DNA of 11,798 bases from Desulfobacteraceae bacterium (GTDB lineage: Bacteria; Desulfobacterota; Desulfobacteria; Desulfobacterales; Desulfobacteraceae). This document shows, in pieces, positions 8,214 to 11,798 of this stretch; positions within the stretch are counted from its first letter, which is position 1, and each line of letters starts with the position of its first letter. Position numbers and translations under genes: made by a program. The DNA lies in assembly GCA_011390435.1 (NCBI GenBank), contig JAABSK010000063.1, forward strand, positions 1-11,798. The letters are read 5' to 3'. The notes beneath the pieces were generated by a model that saw only the letters and a list, made by a program, of their open reading frames with translations, had not been told where the DNA came from and ran no database searches.

Positions 8214-8583
8214 AAAAAAACTGCAGAATCTGGGCAGAGAAGATGCCCTCCTGTGCATCCCGACCAAAAACAGTCAGGCCACTGAAACCCGGCTGGACAA
8301 TGGCGATCTGATCATCTCCTGCCCGGTTGCATACAAGCCGTTTTTTATCAGGCTGCGCAAATGGATGCGGGCGGATGCAGAGTCCACCTTTGTCCGCAAG
8401 ATTCAGCTGGACGGTCTGGGCATTGAGGTCTGGGATCATATCAACGGGAAAAAAAATGTTCAAACCATTGTCCGGGAATTTGCCCGGCGGCATTCACTGC
8501 ACATCCGGGAAGCAGAGCTGTCTGTGACCCGTTTTTTAAAATCTCTGGGGGAAAAAGGATTGATCGGTATGCGGCTGCCCTGA
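8206..8583 (+). CDS. PqqD family protein, stand-alone
   Basis: 125 residues. Residues about 62-123 match the PqqD winged-helix pattern: a strand RKIQLDG, then GIEVWDHINGKKNVQTIV (72-89), a helix EFARRHSL, and a final helix FLKSLGEKGLI (110-120). The N-terminal 60 residues carry a basic linker (FIRLRKWMRAD, 47-57), an arrangement seen in stand-alone PqqD proteins of about 120-150 residues. In PQQ and other RiPP pathways this fold binds a precursor peptide and presents it to a radical SAM or other enzyme (the RiPP recognition element). No PqqA, PqqE or other PQQ gene lies in this window, so a PQQ role is unlikely and peptide or protein binding is the safer guess. The start overlaps the upstream stop by 8 bases, implying coupled translation. 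This is the last gene of the + strand block. Confidence 0.75.
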   Translation: MTEKKLQNLGREDALLCIPTKNSQATETRLDNGDLIISCPVAYKPFFIRLRKWMRADAESTFVRKIQLDGLGIEVWDHINGKKNVQTIVREFARRHSLHIREAELSVTRFLKSLGEKGLIGMRLP

Positions 8584-8588
8584 CGTCA
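8581..8588. other. 8-bp palindrome holding two convergent stop codons
   Basis: TGACGTCA is a perfect palindrome. Its left TGA is the stop of the + strand PqqD-like gene, and its right TCA is the complement of the TGA stop of the - strand STAS gene. There is no room for a terminator between the genes, so transcripts probably read into each other. Confidence 0.9.
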
Positions 8589-8918
8589 TATTTTGCCGAT
8601 GGAACCGTCAAGATCCTTTTCAATGTTCAGGTATCCGTCAAATCCGGCAATATCGAACACCTCCCGGACATAATCCTGCAAGGCGCACAACACAATATTG
8701 CCTTTCATCTGTTTCAGATCCTTTGTGGTCTTGAGCATCACCCGGATTCCGGCGCTGGAAATATAATCCAGGTGTTCCAGGTCGATGATAAATTTCCGGT
8801 GTCCCTGTTCAAGCGCTGAATAAAGGCGGGTTTCAAGCTCAGCAGATGTATTGGAATCCAAAGACCCCTTTACACTGAATATCTGTATGTCATTGGTATT
8901 TTTTTGAATAATTTCCAT
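8586..8918 (-). CDS. STAS-domain anti-anti-sigma factor (SpoIIAA/RsbV-like)
   Basis: 110 residues, the usual length of a single STAS domain. The pattern is typical: strand IQIFSVKGSLDS (11-22), helix to about 37, strand KFIIDLEHLDYISSAGIR (42-59), helix, strand NIVLCAL (74-80), and a final helix with VREVFDIAGF (84-93). By alignment with the DSSG motif of SpoIIAA, the phosphorylatable residue should be Ser55, the second Ser of YISSAG. Family knowledge: the unphosphorylated protein binds its partner kinase/anti-sigma factor and frees a sigma factor or other target. The likely partner is the gene just upstream on the same strand, 18 bases away. The ATG follows AAGGGA with a 7-base spacing. The target controlled by the pair is not in this window. 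Confidence 0.9.
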   Translation of the reverse strand: MEIIQKNTNDIQIFSVKGSLDSNTSAELETRLYSALEQGHRKFIIDLEHLDYISSAGIRVMLKTTKDLKQMKGNIVLCALQDYVREVFDIAGFDGYLNIEKDLDGSIGKI

Positions 8919-8936
8919 GGGACATTCCCTTAATCG

Positions 8937-9392
8937 TTATTTTGACATTGAATCTGTCTGAACCGGTTCTTCACTGAAAATGTTTTTTTTCAGCTCAATA
9001 ATGTTTCTGCCTTTTTTCCGCGAATACCGGCACTCATCAATAAAGTGTTTGACAAAATGAATCCCCAGGCCGCCCACACATCTTTTTTCAATAGCGCACC
9101 GGGTATCCGGCGCCGTCTGTGCGGTCGGATCAAAAGGTTCGCCATCATCCTCCATACGAATGCTGACAGCCGTATCATCACATGACAGGGACAGGTTGAT
9201 TTCATGCTCCCTGTCATCTGTGAAACCATATTTGACCACATTGGTGAACAACTCCTCAAGCACCAGGTTGATTTCCTTGAATTTTCTGTGGGTACAGTCA
9301 ATGGATGCGGACATGTTTGAAACCGCTGCCCTGATCTTTTCCAGATCACTGATCCGGTTTTTCAGTTTTATGGAGAAATGAAGCGTTGCCAT
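8937..9392 (-). CDS. Anti-sigma-type serine kinase/ATP-binding protein (RsbW/SpoIIAB-like)
   Basis: About 151 residues from the ATG at 9392. The GHKL (HATPase_c_2) fold is visible: N box ELFTN (E47 to N51, in LVLEELFTNVVKYGF), G1 box EDDGEPFDP (81-89) and G2 box GGLGIHFVKHFIDE (107-120). Family members phosphorylate a STAS antagonist and, when free, sequester a sigma factor or another regulator. The adjacent STAS gene is the expected substrate, so kinase plus antagonist form a two-gene operon. A longer reading from a TTG at 9479 adds 29 residues, but these lie before the first strand of the fold (ATLHFSIKL), no good Shine-Dalgarno precedes the TTG, and the extension would cover the divergent promoter. 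I therefore prefer the ATG. No Shine-Dalgarno is clear there either, so the true start is uncertain. Confidence 0.85.
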   Translation of the reverse strand: MATLHFSIKLKNRISDLEKIRAAVSNMSASIDCTHRKFKEINLVLEELFTNVVKYGFTDDREHEINLSLSCDDTAVSIRMEDDGEPFDPTAQTAPDTRCAIEKRCVGGLGIHFVKHFIDECRYSRKKGRNIIELKKNIFSEEPVQTDSMSK

Positions 9393-9419
9393 AACCGGAT
9401 GGTAATGCGATATAACCGG
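9391..9419. repeat. Pair of ATAACCGG direct repeats
   Basis: ATAACCGG occurs at 9391-9398 and again at 9412-9419, with starts 21 bases apart (two helical turns). The pair flanks the putative -10 of the leftward promoter. It could be an operator; chance is possible because CCGG-containing words are common here. Confidence 0.35.
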
Positions 9420-9427
9420 TTTGTCAA
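9399..9427 (-). promoter_or_regulatory. Putative sigma-70-like promoter for the switch-protein genes
   Basis: Reading on -, a perfect TTGACA (9427 to 9422), a 17-base spacer, then TACCAT (9404 to 9399; 4 of 6 consensus positions). Transcription would begin near 9392, essentially at the preferred ATG, so the message would be leaderless or nearly so unless another promoter lies upstream. Prediction only. Confidence 0.4.
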
Positions 9428-9472
9428 TCGCAATGATCAACAGCCGGCCAGGCCTTTTTGCGGGAAAAATGT

Positions 9473-9501
9473 TTGACAATCCTGTCCATCAGGGAGATGA
9501 T
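9473..9501 (+). promoter_or_regulatory. Putative sigma-70-like promoter for the acyl-CoA synthetase operon
   Basis: A perfect TTGACA (9473-9478), a 17-base spacer, then GATGAT (9496-9501; 4 of 6 consensus positions). It would give a leader of about 45-50 bases before the ATG at 9556. An AT-rich stretch (9506-9520) follows. Prediction only; the -10 match is moderate. Confidence 0.4.
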
Positions 9502-9555
9502 GCTCAAAAAATACTTTTATGAAGACAGACCACCTGGTTTTGAAAAGGAGATGGC

Positions 9556-10263
9556 ATGGAAATACAGATGTTAATCAACGCTGCTGTTGACAACGGACAC
9601 AGAGCGCTCTCAGAATTTGATTCGAAAAAGGTACTTGCTGCCTACCATATCCCTGTTTCACAGGAATATCTGGTCACCACCCCGGAAGAAGCCGCTCAGA
9701 AAGCGATGCAGATCGGATTCCCGGTTGTTTTAAAAGCCTGCTCACACACCATTGCCCATAAAACAGAGGGCGGACTGGTTGAAGCTGCCATCAGCACCCG
9801 GGAAGCGGTTCTGGATTCCTTTGAGCGTATCATGAAAAAAGCAGGGACGTCCATTGACGGTATCCTGGTCCAGGAGATGGTACAGGGTCAGCGGGAACTG
9901 TGCATGGGGCTTGTCCGGGATCCCCAGTTTGGCCCCTGTGTCATGGTGGGATTTGGCGGCATCATGACAGAAGTGATCAATGACACCTGTTTCAGAATGG
10001 CCCCCATTGATGAGCGGGAAGCCGGGGATATGCTTGATGAGCTCAAGACAAAAGCCATACTCGGCCCTTTCAGAGGGCTGACCCCTGTGGACCGGGCCGC
10101 CCTTTGCACCAGTCTTGTCGCCATTGGACAAATTGGAATGGAACACCCCGCAATTACTGAAATTGATATCAATCCGCTGATTATCCGCCGTGACGGCACG
10201 TTTGCCGCTGTTGATGCCCTGGTTGTCCTGGAAGGAGAAGAAAATGATCGCAGCACCCATTGA
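9556..10263 (+). CDS. ADP-forming acetyl/acyl-CoA synthetase, beta subunit (ATP-grasp)
   Basis: 235 residues, matching the separate beta subunit of archaeal-type ADP-forming synthetases (about 230). The ATP-grasp_5 fold shows FDSKKVLAAYHIP at 21-33, PVVLKACSHTIAHKTEGG at 56-73, GFGGIMTEV at 132-140, and the metal/nucleotide motif EIDINPLI at 202-209. His68 (in HKTEGG) aligns with the beta-subunit histidine that relays phosphate in Pyrococcus-type enzymes. The complex converts acyl-CoA + ADP + phosphate to acid + CoA + ATP, or runs in reverse to activate acids, in the cytoplasm. Substrate choice (acetyl, branched, aryl or other acyl) cannot be read from sequence. The start is supported by AAGGAG at 9545-9550, five bases upstream. 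It overlaps the alpha gene by 20 bases. Confidence 0.9.
   Translation: MEIQMLINAAVDNGHRALSEFDSKKVLAAYHIPVSQEYLVTTPEEAAQKAMQIGFPVVLKACSHTIAHKTEGGLVEAAISTREAVLDSFERIMKKAGTSIDGILVQEMVQGQRELCMGLVRDPQFGPCVMVGFGGIMTEVINDTCFRMAPIDEREAGDMLDELKTKAILGPFRGLTPVDRAALCTSLVAIGQIGMEHPAITEIDINPLIIRRDGTFAAVDALVVLEGEENDRSTH
10232..10237 (+). promoter_or_regulatory. Ribosome binding site deciding the alpha-subunit start
   Basis: AAGGAG lies 6 bases before the ATG at 10244, inside the end of the beta gene. It favours this ATG over an earlier in-frame start at 10190. The earlier start would add 18 residues unlike the family N-terminus. Confidence 0.7.
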
Positions 10264-11719
10264 AAGTCCTTTATATCCTATTGTAAACCCTGAAAATATT
10301 GTATTTTTCGGTGCCTCAAACAATTTTTCCGCCATGGGAAGCAACATTTTCCAGTCGATTGTGGATATCGGATATGAAGGCGCACTTTTTCCGGTCCATC
10401 CCACGGAAACAACGGTCCAGGGATATCAGGCGTACAAAGATGTCATGGATCTGCCGCTGGTGCCGGATCTGGCCGTGTTTGTCCTTCCCACCCGTCTGAT
10501 CTGTGATGTCATGGATGCCTGCGGAAAAAAAGGAATCCGCCATGCCATTGTTGTGACAGCAGGGTTCAGGGAAGTGGGCGGTGACGGCATTGCACTTGAA
10601 AAACGCCTGGTGGAAATTGCCCGCCACCACGGTATCCGGTTCATCGGGCCCAACTGCCTGGGGATTGCCAATACCCACAAAAAACTGAACACCACGTTTC
10701 TGAACATGGAAGGTGCGCCCGGTTCCATCGGTCTGGTGTCCCAGAGCGGCAGCCTGGTGACACAGATGTTCAACTACCTTGCCAATCTGAATGTGGGGTT
10801 TTCCACAGCCTTCTCCATTGGAAACGGCGCAGACATCGATCTTGTGGACTGTCTGGAGTATCTGGGCGCCTGCCCCGAAACCCGTGTCATTGCCATGTAT
10901 GTGGAAGGCATCCGCCGGGGACGCGAATTTGTTGAAACCGCCCGCGCCATTGCCTGCAAAAAACCCATCGTGGCCCTGTATGTGGGTGGCAGCGAATCCG
11001 GAAGAAAAGCCACCTTTTCCCACACCGGCACCATGGCCGGACCAGACCGGCTGTATGATGGAATTTTCCGCCAGAGCGGAGTGATCCGGGCCGATTCCAT
11101 CACAGAACTGTTTGATTATTGCCGGGTGCTGGGGCAGCTGCCCGAGCCTGAAGGCTGCAGGATCGCCATCCAGACCCATTCCGGCGGTCCGGGCGCTGCT
11201 GCTGCCGACGCCTGTGGCAGAGAGGGGCTTGAACTGCCGTCTTTCCCCCCGGAAACACTGGAAGCGTTGTCAGAATTCATTCCCCATACCGGAAGTATCA
11301 ACAACCCGGTGGACATCACCTATTCCAAAAGTCAGAAAGCCTTTTTCATGGATATTCCCCAGGCCCTGCTGAACAGCAGTGTGGTGGATATGCTTTTGAT
11401 GTACTACCTGGTGCCGGATCGCATGGCCATGGATGCGCTGCTGCAGTTTGGAGCGTCTGAACCCGCTTCTGAATCAGAAAAACAGACATTGCTGGACAAT
11501 TATGTTGGTGGAATGGTGCAGATGCTCAGGCAGCACAAAAAACCCGTTGCCGGGTTCACGTTCAGGAACCTGACGGAAAAATTTCCCCAGGCCCTGATGG
11601 CCCATGGCGTTCCCGTCTTTTCCAACCCTGAAAGTGCGGTCCGGGCGCTGAACGCCCTGGTGAACTATTGCCGGCTGAAAGAAAAGATTCTGTTACAGGA
11701 AAAAGACGGCGGCAGATAA
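10244..11719 (+). CDS. ADP-forming acetyl/acyl-CoA synthetase, alpha subunit
   Basis: 491 residues from the ATG at 10244, slightly longer than archaeal alpha subunits (about 460). The CoA-binding Rossmann domain starts at NPENIVFFGAS (15-25); HIGPNCLG-type motif FIGPNCLGIAN is at 133-143. The succinyl-CoA-synthetase-like flavodoxin domain follows with GLVSQSGSLV (163-172), FSIGNGADIDL (190-200) and YVEGI (219-223), whose Glu221 should contact the phosphohistidine. SHTGTMAG (259-266) carries the expected phosphorylated His260. The third domain begins near 303, with HSGGPGAAAADA at 312-323 and NNPVDIT at 353-359. The alpha chain carries out CoA transfer and phospho-enzyme formation and works with the beta subunit encoded just upstream. 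The 20-base overlap implies balanced synthesis. Being separate from beta rather than fused marks it as the archaeal/anaerobe split type. Confidence 0.92.
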   Translation: MIAAPIESPLYPIVNPENIVFFGASNNFSAMGSNIFQSIVDIGYEGALFPVHPTETTVQGYQAYKDVMDLPLVPDLAVFVLPTRLICDVMDACGKKGIRHAIVVTAGFREVGGDGIALEKRLVEIARHHGIRFIGPNCLGIANTHKKLNTTFLNMEGAPGSIGLVSQSGSLVTQMFNYLANLNVGFSTAFSIGNGADIDLVDCLEYLGACPETRVIAMYVEGIRRGREFVETARAIACKKPIVALYVGGSESGRKATFSHTGTMAGPDRLYDGIFRQSGVIRADSITELFDYCRVLGQLPEPEGCRIAIQTHSGGPGAAAADACGREGLELPSFPPETLEALSEFIPHTGSINNPVDITYSKSQKAFFMDIPQALLNSSVVDMLLMYYLVPDRMAMDALLQFGASEPASESEKQTLLDNYVGGMVQMLRQHKKPVAGFTFRNLTEKFPQALMAHGVPVFSNPESAVRALNALVNYCRLKEKILLQEKDGGR

Positions 11720-11736
11720 AAAATGCCGCCGTCTTT
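11702..11736. terminator. Strong hairpin terminator, probably bidirectional
   Basis: A perfect 13-base stem, AAAGACGGCGGCA (11702-11714) with TGCCGCCGTCTTT (11724-11736), encloses a 9-base A-rich loop. The stem has a GC-rich core and ends in TTT. The left arm lies inside the last codons of the alpha-subunit gene, and the stop codon is in the loop. It sits between convergent genes and can serve both strands. Confidence 0.8.
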
Positions 11737-11747
11737 CACAATGCAGA

Positions 11748-11798
11748 TTATTTGCCTTTGAAATCCGGAGCCCGTTTTTCAAGGAATGCCTTGGCACC
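11748..11798 (-). CDS. Enoyl-CoA hydratase/isomerase (crotonase) C-terminus, partial
   Basis: Reading leftward from the window edge gives 16 residues, GAKAFLEKRAPDFKGK, then TAA at 11750-11748. The pattern 'G.KAFLEKR.P.FKGK' is the familiar C-terminal end of crotonase-family enoyl-CoA hydratases. Only the tail is visible, so the exact enzyme (hydratase, isomerase or a ring-cleavage relative) cannot be told. It converges on the acyl-CoA synthetase operon across the shared hairpin, consistent with an acyl-CoA degradation neighbourhood. Confidence 0.65.
   Translation of the reverse strand, partial: GAKAFLEKRAPDFKGK

Noticed and set aside
8581..8588. TGACGTCA as a regulator binding site
   Set aside because: It is fully explained by two convergent TGA stops, and no second copy or promoter is near.
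9446..9461. Possible sigma-54 promoter (GG...GC) upstream of the acyl-CoA synthetase operon
   Set aside because: The GG and GC are not separated by the required 10 bases.
9393..9479. 29-residue N-terminal extension of the anti-sigma ATPase from a TTG at 9479
   Set aside because: It lies outside the known fold, has no convincing ribosome binding site, and would overlap the -35 of the divergent promoter. Kept as an alternative start only.
10316..11179. Long open frame on - (287 codons) opposite the alpha-subunit gene
   Set aside because: It is antisense to a well-supported enzyme gene, has low-complexity Gly/His-rich translation with no family match, and reflects codon bias on the other strand.
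1..11798. Mobile element, CRISPR, tRNA or phage features
   Set aside because: No transposase, integrase, regularly spaced repeat, terminal inverted repeat or cloverleaf-like segment was seen; genes look uniform in composition.

Overview
The window reads as a chromosomal stretch from a Gram-negative anaerobe, most likely a member of the Desulfobacterota (Desulfobacter/Desulfotignum-like). This is an inference from moderate base composition, an ADP-forming acyl-CoA synthetase split into beta and alpha genes, a crotonase next door, a SpoIIAA/RsbW-type switch pair, and large envelope proteins. No rRNA, tRNA, CRISPR array, insertion sequence or phage gene is visible. Coding density is very high, and the only non-coding gaps are short.

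Left block (3-8583, all on +): a compact, probably co-transcribed run of six genes. It opens inside a large FtsX/MacB-type ABC permease (partial at the left edge). Two consecutive ~650-residue polytopic membrane proteins follow. The first resembles the DUF6785/DUF6784 family and the second is OPT (oligopeptide transporter)-like, and they look like ancient paralogues. Next come a small secreted protein of unknown function, a cytoplasmic protein built from two copies of one alpha/beta module, and a stand-alone PqqD-like protein. Several junctions overlap by 8 bases, which suggests translational coupling. I know of no described pathway made of this set. It is the best candidate here for an uncharacterised envelope or transport system.

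Middle block (8586-9392, on -): a serine kinase/anti-sigma-type ATPase (RsbW/SpoIIAB-like) followed by its likely partner, a STAS-domain antagonist (RsbV/SpoIIAA-like). Together they would form a phosphorylation-controlled partner switch. The STAS gene converges on the PqqD-like gene with only two bases between the stop codons.

Right block (9556-11719, on +): the beta and alpha subunits of an ADP-forming acetyl/acyl-CoA synthetase, overlapping by 20 bases, transcribed divergently from the switch pair and ended by a strong hairpin. The last 51 bases hold the C-terminus of a probable enoyl-CoA hydratase on the opposite strand, so the right end is an acyl-CoA metabolism neighbourhood. The shared upstream region (about 9393-9555) contains one plausible sigma-70-like promoter in each direction.
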